Counted from the stretch's first letter, positions 1 to 8,004 are shown. The stretch: 56,898 bases of DNA from Clostridia bacterium (GCA_003249555.1 QKIQ01000122.1:1-56898), one strand, 5' to 3'. The notes: a model not told the origin generated them from the sequence alone. Numbers and translations are program-made.

Positions 1-2
1 AC

Positions 3-167
3 AAGCAGGGCCTTGTGACCGTGGTGCTGGCGGTTGTGCTGTTCATGCTGGGCATCGTGGGGACGTTCCACAACATGAGGACCAAGATCGTGGTGGCATG
101 TTTCTCGGTGGTTGGAATGATATTCGGCATCGTGATGATGCTGAGCGTACCGGCTCTTTGGTTCTGA
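3..167 (+). CDS. C-terminal end of a membrane protein (partial)
   Basis: The frame is open from the window edge to TGA at 165-167 and gives 54 residues. Two hydrophobic stretches (about residues 5-20 and 29-52) flank a short charged loop, HNMRTK, so the fragment looks like the last two membrane helices of an integral membrane protein. It is followed within 60 bases by a good rho-independent terminator, which supports a genuine gene end. The family cannot be identified from this piece. Confidence 0.5.
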   Translation, partial: KQGLVTVVLAVVLFMLGIVGTFHNMRTKIVVACFSVVGMIFGIVMMLSVPALWF

Positions 168-218
168 CAGGAGTATTGTTCAGCAAGAAGCGCAATGTTA
201 ATCCCTGCGTGTGCGAAG

Positions 219-242
219 GGGTCTCCGGTGGAGACCTTTTTG
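219..242 (+). terminator. Rho-independent terminator of the first gene
   Basis: GGTCTCC and GGAGACC form a 7-bp stem around a GGT loop, followed by a run of five T. It ends + strand transcription from the partial membrane protein gene. Confidence 0.75.
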
Positions 243-243
243 T

Positions 244-270
244 ATTAAAAGAAAACGGAATTATTCCGTT
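244..270 (-). terminator. Terminator of the AbiE-like operon
   Basis: On the - strand AACGGA and TCCGTT form a short stem around ATAAT, followed by TTCTTTT. It lies downstream of the truncated AbiEii-like gene and faces the + strand terminator, so the two transcription units converge here. Confidence 0.5.
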
Positions 271-298
271 ATTGTGCAAGAACCATGGTAATATATAC

Positions 299-844
299 CT
301 ATACTAAAGTATTTATTTCGATTATGTATAACAAATTATGTTGGTGTTCCAAGAACCATTGACCAAGGTTATTTCCATTTACACTTCCATTTCGCTCAAC
401 CTCTTGAGGTGTAATCACATCACCGGTAGAAATATCGACTTTAAGTGGTGTCCTCATGGTATCAATCTTCGCTTCAAGGGTTGCGCGGATACCACCGTAT
501 TCAGCTTCTTCTAAAATGGAGGCGACGTTCTTAATGGTAAATATAACACCATCATCTATTGGCACTGATATGATTTTCTTAATAATATCTTGGGCTGTTT
601 CCATGGTTAGCGGCAAATTTTTAATAGTTGCATCAATATCCATGGTTGACCGGGTATCAAGCCCTACCATGGCCGAAACAAGCATGCCGCCTTTTAGAAT
701 AAAATTGTCCCTATATTCTGATAGAGAAATGCGTTCCAGGAATCTCTCCATGATATAGTTGCGGATAATAATTTGAGCTTGTGTGCTATTCCCATTTGAT
801 AAATTGCGTACAAACGCTTTCAGTTGGCGCGATGTGCGGATCAT
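299..844 (-). CDS. AbiEii-like nucleotidyltransferase toxin, C-terminally truncated
   Basis: This 181-residue protein resembles AbiEii/DUF1814 nucleotidyltransferases, the toxins of type IV toxin-antitoxin systems. LKGGMLV (about residues 50-56) and the metal-binding DID (69-71) match the nucleotidyltransferase core, and KVDISTGDVITPQEVE (135-150) matches the conserved middle region. After residue 150 the similarity stops and the protein ends 31 residues later, whereas family members are usually close to 300 residues. The later conserved motifs (the KL/R and DxxD region) are absent, and no other frame restores them. The start codon overlaps the stop of the AbiEi-like gene by 4 bases, with a GGAGG upstream. 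The gene is probably inactive or altered. The family call is recognised by eye. Confidence 0.75.
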   Translation of the reverse strand: MIRTSRQLKAFVRNLSNGNSTQAQIIIRNYIMERFLERISLSEYRDNFILKGGMLVSAMVGLDTRSTMDIDATIKNLPLTMETAQDIIKKIISVPIDDGVIFTIKNVASILEEAEYGGIRATLEAKIDTMRTPLKVDISTGDVITPQEVERNGSVNGNNLGQWFLEHQHNLLYIIEINTLV

Positions 845-1437
845 GGTAATAATACCTCCAGATACTGACGCAGGATTCGTTCGACACGAAACATTTTTGC
901 GTATTTCATGAGCAAAGGCAAATTCTTATCATTTCGTTTTACATACTCCTTCATAGCCGTTTGCAAGTCTTGAATTTCAATATTGCTTCGGCTGCGGATC
1001 ACATCGCAAATCGTTCGCTCTGCGTTGTATACTTTAAGTTCATGGTTATTGGGCGAAAAAATCTTCACAACACCTAATTCATACAGTTCTGGTTTTACAG
1101 AATACACTTTAACGCCTTGGGCTTTCAGGTTGTCGTTGTGATATCCATGTTTGACGGTAATGGTAAATTGCAAAGGTTCACGATTGGCCATGTCCAAAAG
1201 ATACAGCGCTGTTTCATGCGAGAAAATAGCTTGAGGAAATCTCGCTTGTAACAGAAACATTTCATCAATCCATGCATCTGATGCAATGTAGATTCCCTGA
1301 GAAGCCTTTTCTAATTTTGCATGACGCACATATTCTGAAAAGTATGATTTAGAGATGCCTGCGTCAATGGCATCAGTGGTTTTCAAAATACCATTATTAG
1401 CTTTAAGCAACGCATCCAACAATTTTTTCTTACTCAT
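841..1437 (-). CDS. AbiEi-family antitoxin / transcriptional regulator
   Basis: This 198-residue protein has an N-terminal winged-helix region (about residues 1-50, starting MSKKKLLDALL) followed by the AbiEi-type body with SHETALYLLDM and AERTICDVIRSR. These features are typical of the type IV antitoxin family that represses its own operon. I chose ATG at 1437 over the upstream 1461 start because it gives the usual family N-terminus and has AAGGTGCGG ahead of it. It overlaps the toxin-like gene by ATGA, so the two are translationally coupled. A near-palindrome spanning the -10 region upstream fits autoregulation. The partner toxin is truncated, so the antitoxin may persist only as a repressor. 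Confidence 0.8.
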   Translation of the reverse strand: MSKKKLLDALLKANNGILKTTDAIDAGISKSYFSEYVRHAKLEKASQGIYIASDAWIDEMFLLQARFPQAIFSHETALYLLDMANREPLQFTITVKHGYHNDNLKAQGVKVYSVKPELYELGVVKIFSPNNHELKVYNAERTICDVIRSRSNIEIQDLQTAMKEYVKRNDKNLPLLMKYAKMFRVERILRQYLEVLLP

Positions 1438-1448
1438 ACCGCACCTTA

Positions 1449-1482
1449 CTTCCACACGCAAATTATAAATTAAGTGTGAAAG
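1449..1482 (-). promoter_or_regulatory. Probable operator and -10 of the AbiE-like operon
   Basis: CTTCCACAC and GTGTGAAAG form a 9-bp inverted repeat with one mismatch and a 16-bp spacer. The spacer contains TATAAT on the - strand (1462-1467). This arrangement suits negative autoregulation by the AbiEi-like protein, by analogy with AbiE operons. No convincing -35 is visible. Confidence 0.45.
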
Positions 1483-1501
1483 TAAAGTTCGGATTCAACC
1501 T

Positions 1502-1633
1502 TTAATTGTTTAACCCCTTATAAAACAAAGATGCCACCTTTTTGGCGACATCTTTTGCGGATTTCGAATTGACACCCTTGCAAATTAGCTGGACTTGTGA
1601 TCGGCCATTTTCAGCGATTCTGCTAATAATCTG
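1502..1633 (-). pseudogene. 43-codon gene remnant with hairpin
   Basis: A - strand frame is open from just after a TAG at 1634-1636 to a TAA at 1502-1504. It has no start codon and ends in a basic, protein-like segment, AKDVAKKVASLFYKGLNN. The DNA around 1527-1556 can also form a GU-containing hairpin on the - strand followed by a T-rich stretch. The 11-base unit CTGCTAATAAT/G is repeated in tandem at its upstream edge (1621-1641). It looks like the C-terminal relic of a lost gene; the family is not recognised. The rest of 1483-1723 holds nothing I can identify. Confidence 0.35.
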
Positions 1634-1723
1634 CTAATAAGAGCCCACAAAACGGGGCAAAACGCGTAGTACAAGCTAGTTGATACCAGTAAACAATTTG
1701 CTCAAAAATTAATAATAAATATA

Positions 1724-1764
1724 TTGACAACAGAAATTCATTAATGATATAACTGATATATCAG
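1724..1764 (+). promoter_or_regulatory. Promoter and operator-like palindrome of the sugar-acid operon
   Basis: TTGACA (1724-1729) is followed after an 18-base spacer by TATAAC (1748-1753). The perfect 12-base palindrome CTGATATATCAG (1753-1764) directly overlaps or follows this -10 and could be an operator for the GntR-type regulator at 11723. A second -10-like TATAAT occurs at 1787-1792 without a good -35. Confidence 0.5.
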
Positions 1765-1827
1765 ATATATATTAAATGTATTATGTTATAATGCTTCAAG
1801 ATAAATATTTTATGTTGGAGGTAGTTA

Positions 1828-2649
1828 ATGTCAAAAATCAGATTTACAATTTTGAGTCATGGTCATATTGAAAATGATTTGGCGTGGAACACGGCAACAC
1901 CAAACCCGGGAAATCGATTTAATAAAAACCCTGAAGCAATATGGGGAGAATTCCCGAGCTTTTCGGTGCTCGTCGAGCATAGCGATCTTGGATGGATTCT
2001 ATATGATACGGGGTGTCATCCGGGAGACGAGAAAGACAGGCTTCCCAAAAGCTTTACAGACTTTTTCCCGCTTTACATGGACGAACAGGATTATCTGGAA
2101 AATAGGCTGAAAAGTGTAGGGTTGACGAAAGACGATATCGACGTTGTGATTCTGTCACATACGCATTGGGATCATAGTGGCGGTGTTGGTTTGTTCTCGG
2201 GAACGAAAGCCGGCGAAAAAATTCTTACCTCGGGACTGGATTATTCATTCGGCATTGCAAATTCGCATGCGGATATCAGCGGCATTGACGGTGGATATAT
2301 CAAGCAAAACTATCAACACGAAGGGCTTGGGTATGAGTTCATCGACGAAGATTACAAGCTTGCAGAAGGCATTGAGTTGATTGCGCTTGAAGGACACTCG
2401 CCTCTCGTGTTAGGCCTCATGCTGCATATGGAATCCGGAACCTATATCTTCCCCTCGGACGCGGTTAGCAGCAAGCTGAATTACGGACCGCCTGCAAAAC
2501 CGCCAGGCTTCTTATACGATTCGCTTGGATACGGCAGGGCAATAAAAAAGTTGAGAGAGATGGAGAAGAAATACGATGCAAAGTTTATCTTCTCGCATGA
2601 CAATGAGCAGTTCAAAACACTGAAAAAAGCGCCGGAATTTTACGAATAA
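1828..2649 (+). CDS. Metallo-beta-lactamase-fold hydrolase, lactonase-like
   Basis: This 273-residue protein has the metal-binding motif HTHWDH at residues 111-116, followed by GHSP near residue 190, PSDAV and FSHD, which supply the remaining ligands of the two-metal centre. Length and motif spacing resemble N-acyl-homoserine-lactonase (AttM/AiiA-like) proteins, which open lactone rings. As first gene of a sugar-acid operon it more plausibly hydrolyses a sugar lactone to the aldonate oxidised by later gene products; that is inference from context. TTGGAGG lies 6 bases before the ATG. The gene follows a TTGACA promoter and precedes the URO-D-family gene by 17 bases. The protein is cytoplasmic, with no signal peptide. 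Confidence 0.8.
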   Translation: MSKIRFTILSHGHIENDLAWNTATPNPGNRFNKNPEAIWGEFPSFSVLVEHSDLGWILYDTGCHPGDEKDRLPKSFTDFFPLYMDEQDYLENRLKSVGLTKDDIDVVILSHTHWDHSGGVGLFSGTKAGEKILTSGLDYSFGIANSHADISGIDGGYIKQNYQHEGLGYEFIDEDYKLAEGIELIALEGHSPLVLGLMLHMESGTYIFPSDAVSSKLNYGPPAKPPGFLYDSLGYGRAIKKLREMEKKYDAKFIFSHDNEQFKTLKKAPEFYE

Positions 2650-2666
2650 CGAGAAGAGGATTTTCA

Positions 2667-3737
2667 ATGAGTGAAATGACATCGAAACAAAGAGTATACA
2701 CCGCGATCAATCATAAAGAGCCGGATATGGTTCCGATAACGGAATTTGTGTACAGCAGAAAGCTGTATAAAGAGGTAATCGGCATTGCGCCTGAGCACTA
2801 TGATGCCGAAGCGGTTATGCGGTGCGCAAACAAAATCGGATACGATTCTGCGGTAATTCCATTCGGTGGATTCGGTGGTTTTAACGAAAACGATGCGCAG
2901 ACATATGAAGACGAATGGGGAACGACTTATATGAAGGAAGAGGACACATGGCCGTCTGATGCGCCGGTGGGCTTCCCGATCAAGGATAAGTCGGATCTTA
3001 ATAACTATACGTTTCCTGATGCGACGCTTGCATCGCGTACTGACGGGATAAAAAAAGCGCTTAAACTGAACAAAGACATGAACAAGTTTGTGGTTGGCAG
3101 TGTCAGAGGGCCGTTTAGCGGCAGTTGGTTGTTGACAGGCTTTGAGGGTTTTTGCTTCGGTATGTACGATGATCCGGATTTTATTAACGAAATTGTCACA
3201 AAGGTGACCGATTTTTATATCACAGGCGGTTTACGTATGATTGAAGCCGGTGCGGATGCGATACAGTTCGCGGACGATTACGGCAGCAACGCGGCGCCGT
3301 TCATGTCGCTCGATATGTTTAAGGCAATGGTTGTGCCGCACATGAAACGCATGGTAGATGCATTCAAAAAAGCGGGAGCACACGTGATCATGCACAGCGA
3401 CGGCAACTTAAACGCGCTGCTTAGCACAATATTCGAGCAGGATATTGATGCTTATCATCCGATGGAACGCGCGGCCGGTATGGATATCGCGCAGATCAAG
3501 AGGGACTACGGTGACAAGATCATGCTGATTGGCAACGTAAACAACAAAACAACACTTGTAACGGGCACAAAGGAAGAGATTGAAGAAGAAGTAAAAGAGT
3601 GCATACGCATTGCGGCACCGGGGGGCGGATTCATGCTGGCATCTGATCATAGTGTTCATGATGACATCCCGAACGAAAATGTACTTGCACTGTATGAAGC
3701 GGGTCGCAAATACGGCAAATATCCGATCAATATTTAA
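2667..3737 (+). CDS. URO-D-family protein (uroporphyrinogen decarboxylase / methyltransferase fold)
   Basis: This 356-residue protein has the uroporphyrinogen decarboxylase TIM-barrel fold shared by HemE and by MtaA/CmuA-type methyltransferases. Visible family landmarks are the N-terminal KQRVYTAINHKEPD, VGSVRGPFSGSW near the middle, EAGADAIQFADDYG and the C-terminal GGGFMLASDHSVHDDIP. The HemE substrate-binding N-terminus is not present, and no haem genes are nearby, so haem synthesis is unlikely. It sits 17 bases after the lactonase-like gene and 29 bases before an enolase-superfamily gene, within a sugar-acid operon. URO-D paralogues occur in such operons in Clostridia, but their reaction is not established. 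The exact substrate is unknown. Confidence 0.8.
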   Translation: MSEMTSKQRVYTAINHKEPDMVPITEFVYSRKLYKEVIGIAPEHYDAEAVMRCANKIGYDSAVIPFGGFGGFNENDAQTYEDEWGTTYMKEEDTWPSDAPVGFPIKDKSDLNNYTFPDATLASRTDGIKKALKLNKDMNKFVVGSVRGPFSGSWLLTGFEGFCFGMYDDPDFINEIVTKVTDFYITGGLRMIEAGADAIQFADDYGSNAAPFMSLDMFKAMVVPHMKRMVDAFKKAGAHVIMHSDGNLNALLSTIFEQDIDAYHPMERAAGMDIAQIKRDYGDKIMLIGNVNNKTTLVTGTKEEIEEEVKECIRIAAPGGGFMLASDHSVHDDIPNENVLALYEAGRKYGKYPINI

Positions 3738-3766
3738 CAATTGAAATAAAAGTAAGGAAAAGCACT

Positions 3767-4840
3767 ATGAGCAAAATTAAAGATGTTAGGTTCTATAAAG
3801 CGGTTTCAACACAGACGATGAATATTTCGGATTCGACACATGACATCTCGGAAATTGGGTTTGTCATCGTGGAGTTGGAGCTTGAAAACGGTGTAGTAGG
3901 TCAAGGCTATCTTCTGTCTTTCCACTATAATCCGCAAGCGATAAGAGGTGCGTTAGCCGATTTTCGCGATTTTGTAAAAGGGTATGAAGTGCACGAAATG
4001 GTCAAGTTGTCTGAAGATATTTCGCGTGAGATGGAGTACTTTGGTCATGATGGTATCAACAAATGGGTACTGGCTACGATCAACATTGCCATGTGGGATG
4101 CATGGGGAAAGATGCTGGATCAGCCAATTTGGAAACTGCTTGGAGGGTCCTATCGGCATATACCGGTTTATGGAAGCGGCGGCTGGTTATCATACTCGGA
4201 TCAGGAGTTAATCGATGAGGTTAAGAACTATAAAAGCCGCGGGTTTAAAGCCGTAAAAATCAAAGTTGGATCCCCGTCGGTAGAGAAAGATATCGAGCGT
4301 CTCAAAAAGGTGCGAGAAGCTGTTGGAAATGACATTAATATTATGATGGATGCAAATCAAGGGATGGATTTGCCGTCCGCGTTAAAACTGTCTCTCAAAG
4401 CTGCGGATATCGATATTTTCTGGTTTGAGGAACCCATCGTTCACACGGATTTTGCTGGATATGAGCTGTTGCGGCATAAAACGAATATTTCGCTGGCGAT
4501 GGGCGAGAGAGAATATAGTATGGAGCCTTTGAAAGAGTTGATTCGCAGAAATGCATTGGATTTGTGGCAACCGGATATCGTGCGTATCGGCGGTGTGGAC
4601 GAATGGAGAAAGTCTGCGTTGATCGCAAACGCATATAACGTGCCTGTATTGCCTCACTATTATAAAGATTATGATATTCCGCTGTTGACCACAGTTGATA
4701 ATGCGTACGGTGCTGAATCCTTCGATTGGATCGACGGTATCATTGATAACACGATCGAAGTACGTAACGGCATGGCTTATCCTAGAACGGGGGCAGGTTG
4801 GGGTTTCAAATTCCTGCATGAGCATATGGAGGAAATATAA
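3767..4840 (+). CDS. Enolase-superfamily sugar-acid dehydratase, mandelate racemase subgroup
   Basis: This 357-residue protein has the complete catalytic set of the mandelate racemase subgroup. KIK (K164, K166) is the base pair motif, D195 (in MMDANQ), E221 (in WFEEP) and E247 (in GERE) are the Mg ligands, and D270 with H297 form the second catalytic dyad. Such proteins abstract the proton alpha to the carboxylate of an aldonate or aldarate and eliminate water, giving a 2-keto-3-deoxy sugar acid. It may offer a direct dehydration route alongside the oxidation-reduction route encoded further on. The exact sugar acid cannot be told from sequence. TAAGGA precedes the ATG. Confidence 0.85.
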   Translation: MSKIKDVRFYKAVSTQTMNISDSTHDISEIGFVIVELELENGVVGQGYLLSFHYNPQAIRGALADFRDFVKGYEVHEMVKLSEDISREMEYFGHDGINKWVLATINIAMWDAWGKMLDQPIWKLLGGSYRHIPVYGSGGWLSYSDQELIDEVKNYKSRGFKAVKIKVGSPSVEKDIERLKKVREAVGNDINIMMDANQGMDLPSALKLSLKAADIDIFWFEEPIVHTDFAGYELLRHKTNISLAMGEREYSMEPLKELIRRNALDLWQPDIVRIGGVDEWRKSALIANAYNVPVLPHYYKDYDIPLLTTVDNAYGAESFDWIDGIIDNTIEVRNGMAYPRTGAGWGFKFLHEHMEEI

Positions 4841-4841
4841 A

Positions 4842-5603
4842 TTGAAAGAATTCACTTCAAAAACACTTGAGTCTTTGTTCTCGCTGGAAGGCAAAACGGG
4901 GATCGTCACCGGCGCGTCTAGCGGCATAGGTAAAGAGATCGCAAACATACTGGTGGATGCAGGTGCGACTGTGTATGATTTGAGCTTGATTCTTTGTGAC
5001 GAAACAAATCAGAATATCATCCGCAAACAAATTGATGTGACAGACAAAGAGGCGATGAAAGCTGCGATTGATACGATCGGAAAAAGCAGTGGTATTGATT
5101 TTCTCATCAATAATGCAGGAATCACCAAAAGGGTGAAAGCGCAGGATGTGGATTCAGCATGGTGGGATAAAATACACGAAGTCAATGTGGATGCACTGTT
5201 CTTTGCTTCGCAATTTGCCTATCCGTATTTAAGAGCTTCTAAAAACGTTGGCAGAATCGTCAATATTTCGTCGATGGCCGCCTATATGGGATTTTCTGAA
5301 GTGGTGCCGTACTGCTCAACAAAGTCTGCGGTCACTGGTATTACCAGAGGTTTGTCGGTTGAATGGGCAAAGGACAACGTTTTGGTGAATTCGATATCGC
5401 CTGGTTGGTTTCAGTCGGAAATGAACAAACAAGTGATTGATGACGAGCGTAATAAAAAGATGCTTGGTAAAGTGACGCTTGGACGGTATGGTGATTTGAA
5501 AGAAATCGCATATATGGCACTGTTTTTGGTTAGCAACGCATCCACATATATTACAGGACAGGACTTTTCGGTTGACGGCGGTGCGAGAGCGTTCGGATAC
5601 TAG
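4842..5603 (+). CDS. Short-chain dehydrogenase/reductase
   Basis: This 253-residue classical SDR has TGASSGIG for cofactor binding, NNAG, a conserved serine in ISSM and the catalytic YCSTK, and ends in the usual VDGG region. KduD-like sugar-acid oxidoreductases belong to this group. An ATG exists far upstream at 4695, but it lies inside the preceding gene. I chose TTG at 4842 because GGAGG (4828-4832) sits 9 bases before it, inside the last codons of the dehydratase gene, and it gives a normal SDR N-terminus. In this operon it probably interconverts a keto and hydroxyl group on the sugar acid; the substrate is not known. Confidence 0.85.
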   Translation: MKEFTSKTLESLFSLEGKTGIVTGASSGIGKEIANILVDAGATVYDLSLILCDETNQNIIRKQIDVTDKEAMKAAIDTIGKSSGIDFLINNAGITKRVKAQDVDSAWWDKIHEVNVDALFFASQFAYPYLRASKNVGRIVNISSMAAYMGFSEVVPYCSTKSAVTGITRGLSVEWAKDNVLVNSISPGWFQSEMNKQVIDDERNKKMLGKVTLGRYGDLKEIAYMALFLVSNASTYITGQDFSVDGGARAFGY

Positions 5604-5614
5604 GGAGAATAAAA

Positions 5615-6649
5615 ATGCAAGCGATTTGTTGTACAGATAAAAAGAAGCTGGAATACACCGACATGCCCATGCCGGTATTGGATAACACAAAAGATGAGTT
5701 GTTGCTGAGAATAAATGCAGTTGGTATTTGCGGTTCAGATATTCATACTTACAACGGCAACAATCCGATGATTGAGTATCCAAGAGTCATGGGGCATGAG
5801 CTCTCGGCCACAATTTACCAGGCTTCAGAATCCTATTCTGGAGAATTAGCAGTTGGGGACAAAGTGACAGTCATGCCGTATTTTTCGTGCGGTGTTTGTG
5901 GTGCTTGTATCAGAGGCAGAAGAACCGCGTGCAGGTCGCTTAAGGTTCTGGGCGTGCATATCGACGGTGGTATGACAGAATATATCAAAGTACCGGCAGA
6001 GTATGTTTTCAAAGTCGATGGTTCATTCTCGGATGAAACAATTGCGATGATCGAGCCGCTTGCAATCAGTGAGCACGCGGTAGCAAGAGCAAATGTTCAG
6101 GATAACGACCTCGTCCTTGTGTTGGGTGCAGGGCCGATCGGACTCGGCGCCATGATGATGGCGAAGCTGCGGACGAAGCAGGTAATCGCAGCGGATATTG
6201 ACGATTCTCGGCTTGCGTTTTGCAAAGAATATATCGGCATTGAGAAGACGATTAACCCCAAAGAAGGGCTGGAACAAGCCGTTCTTACTGCAACAGACGG
6301 GCAGCTGCCCTCTGTGATTATTGATGCAACCGGCAATCAGTATTCAATGAACGGTACGGTGAGTGTACTGGAAAATGGTGGCAGAATCGTGTTTGTCGGG
6401 TATCACGCAAATGAAATCCGTGTTAACGATATGGATTTTCACAAGCGAGAAACATCGCTTCTTGGCAGCAGAGCCGCTGATAAAGGAGATTTTAAACGCA
6501 TCATTCAAAGCGTAACAAAAGGCAGTATTGACCCATCCTTGCTAGTGACGCATCAAGTAGAGGCAGGCGCATTTATTGAGCGGTTTGTTAACGAATGGAC
6601 GAGGCCCGAGTCGAAAATCATTAAAGGGGTCATCCGTATGTTTGAATAG
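5615..6649 (+). CDS. Zinc-dependent alcohol dehydrogenase, L-galactonate/L-gulonate dehydrogenase-like
   Basis: This 344-residue medium-chain dehydrogenase has the catalytic zinc motif GICGSDIH, the structural-zinc cysteines in SCGVCGACIRGRRTAC, MGHE, and the cofactor loop GAGPIG. It resembles E. coli LgoD (YjjN) along its length, including IDATGNQ, MNGTV and FHKRETSLLGSR. LgoD oxidises L-galactonate to D-tagaturonate. A reductase for tagaturonate and an altronate dehydratase follow at 13471 and 14986, which supports an aldonate-to-tagaturonate or fructuronate role. It is separated from the SDR gene by 11 bases, with AGGGAG before the ATG. A second paralogue lies at 12441. Confidence 0.8.
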   Translation: MQAICCTDKKKLEYTDMPMPVLDNTKDELLLRINAVGICGSDIHTYNGNNPMIEYPRVMGHELSATIYQASESYSGELAVGDKVTVMPYFSCGVCGACIRGRRTACRSLKVLGVHIDGGMTEYIKVPAEYVFKVDGSFSDETIAMIEPLAISEHAVARANVQDNDLVLVLGAGPIGLGAMMMAKLRTKQVIAADIDDSRLAFCKEYIGIEKTINPKEGLEQAVLTATDGQLPSVIIDATGNQYSMNGTVSVLENGGRIVFVGYHANEIRVNDMDFHKRETSLLGSRAADKGDFKRIIQSVTKGSIDPSLLVTHQVEAGAFIERFVNEWTRPESKIIKGVIRMFE

Positions 6650-6707
6650 AAGATAATCAGTTTGCACCGCAAGGTGTAATGAAAAATATAAGTTGGAGGA
6701 AAAAGGA

Positions 6708-7829
6708 ATGAAAGCAAAATTGAGAGTTATTTTTACACTGCTCATCGCGTTGGTACTTGTGATTTCGCTAGTTGGTTGTACACCAGCGGCAGAAAAACCC
6801 GCGACAGAAGAACCGGCCGCGGAAGAACCGGCCGCGGAAGAACCGGCTGCGGAAGAACCGGCTGCGGAAGAACCGGCTGCGGACGGTGAAGGATATGTGA
6901 TCGGTTTCAGTAACTCTTTCAATGGCAACACATACCGTCAGATCGAAGAAGAAGAATTTATTAAACTTGCTGATCAGATGGTTGCAGATGGCACCTTAAA
7001 GGAATATACGATTCTTGAATCCAATCAGGATACGGCAAAACAGGTTGCGCAGATCGAAAGCTTGATCCTTGACGGTGTAGATGCAATCGTGCTTGATCCC
7101 GGCAGTGCAGCGGGTCTCAACGGAGCGATCGAAAAATCGGAAGAGGCTGGCATTCCGGTTATCGTCGTTAATGGTGGACCGGTTACAACGGATGCATGCT
7201 ATCAAATCAACTTCCCATATGAAGAGATCATTAGCGTGCCCGCACAGTTTGTTGCGGATAAGCTGAATGGCGAAGGGAAAGTCATCGTCATTCGCGGCAT
7301 AGCAGGCGTACCGGCGGACGATATGTTCAATAAGGGTGTGATGGACGTATTCAATCAGTATCCGGGTATCGAAGTTGTTGGCGAAGTCTATGGCGAATGG
7401 ACAGGCAGCGTCGCGCAGCAGCAGGTGGCATCCATACTTCCGAGCTGCCCCGAAGTCGATGCGGTCATCGGTGAAGGCGGCGATGCTTACGGTGCTGTGC
7501 AGGCGTTTGAAGCGGCCGGCAGAGAAGTTCCGCTGGTCATCGGCGGTAACCGCGGCAACTTCTTGTCCTGGTGGGCAGAGAAGGCAAAAACAAGCGACTA
7601 CGAGACGATGTCTTGGGTGACAAATCCTTGGGCAGCGGCGTGCGGTCTGTACGTGGCGGTTGATATTCTTAATGGTGTTGAAGTTCCGAGAAACATGGAA
7701 TTTGCAGGAGACATCGGCGGCGCGTATATCTATAATGATACTGTACAGCAGTATGCGGATCTTCCGGCTGATGGTATAGCATTTGTACCAGGAACACCTG
7801 AGTGGATCAGAGAAAACCTGTATAAATAG
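6708..7829 (+). CDS. Sugar ABC transporter substrate-binding lipoprotein
   Basis: The 373-residue product begins with a signal peptide and the lipobox LVGC, so it should be lipid-anchored outside the membrane. After a linker of five EEPAA repeats comes a type 1 periplasmic-binding-protein fold (RbsB-like), with GYVIGFSNSFNGNTYR, ILDGVDAIVLDPGS and IPVIVVNGGP. It is expected to deliver the sugar acid or its lactone to the transporter encoded at 8005 and 10465. I chose ATG 6708, not the in-frame TTG at 6693, because that TTG is itself part of the ribosome binding site TTGGAGG. A stable hairpin follows the gene, as is common after highly expressed binding-protein genes. Confidence 0.9.
   Translation: MKAKLRVIFTLLIALVLVISLVGCTPAAEKPATEEPAAEEPAAEEPAAEEPAAEEPAADGEGYVIGFSNSFNGNTYRQIEEEEFIKLADQMVADGTLKEYTILESNQDTAKQVAQIESLILDGVDAIVLDPGSAAGLNGAIEKSEEAGIPVIVVNGGPVTTDACYQINFPYEEIISVPAQFVADKLNGEGKVIVIRGIAGVPADDMFNKGVMDVFNQYPGIEVVGEVYGEWTGSVAQQQVASILPSCPEVDAVIGEGGDAYGAVQAFEAAGREVPLVIGGNRGNFLSWWAEKAKTSDYETMSWVTNPWAAACGLYVAVDILNGVEVPRNMEFAGDIGGAYIYNDTVQQYADLPADGIAFVPGTPEWIRENLYK
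6807..6881 (+). repeat. Five tandem 15-bp coding repeats (EEPAA)
   Basis: The unit GAAGAACCGGCNGCG is repeated five times without gaps, only the wobble base (C or T) varying. It encodes the acidic linker between lipid anchor and binding domain. The near-identity of the copies suggests recent expansion by slippage; changes in copy number would stay in frame. Confidence 0.9.
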
Positions 7830-7855
7830 GGAGAATAGTATTATAAAAAATGTGT

Positions 7856-7888
7856 GGTTACGGCTTATGCTATGTATAGGCCGTAACC
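7856..7888 (+). terminator. Intercistronic hairpin after the binding-protein gene
   Basis: GGTTACGGC and GCCGTAACC form a perfect 9-bp stem with a 15-base loop. There is no strong T run after it, so it is more likely a partial terminator or mRNA-stabilising structure that raises binding-protein expression over the downstream transporter genes. The rest of the 175-base gap (7830-8004) shows nothing else clear. Confidence 0.6.
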
Positions 7889-8004
7889 AAAGCATTATTT
7901 GATAGCTGTCAGTTGTTAGTGGCTATATCTAATAAATCCGGTGCTGATCTTTAGATATGGGCACTGTAGCGTAACCAAAAGATGATATTTCAGGGAAGTG
8001 GAGT

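Noticed and set aside
1727-1800. The AT-rich palindromic stretch as an origin or attachment site
   Set aside because: It is explained by a promoter and a 12-base operator-like palindrome; there are no DnaA boxes, integrase gene or matching att repeat.
2667-3737. HemE of haem biosynthesis
   Set aside because: The N-terminal substrate-binding motif of HemE is missing and no haem genes are nearby.
4695-4841. N-terminal extension of the SDR back to ATG 4695
   Set aside because: It would overlap the dehydratase gene by almost 150 bases; TTG 4842 has a GGAGG and gives a normal SDR start.
6542-6931. - strand frame with AAGSS repeats
   Set aside because: It is the antisense of the EEPAA repeats in the sugar-binding lipoprotein gene.
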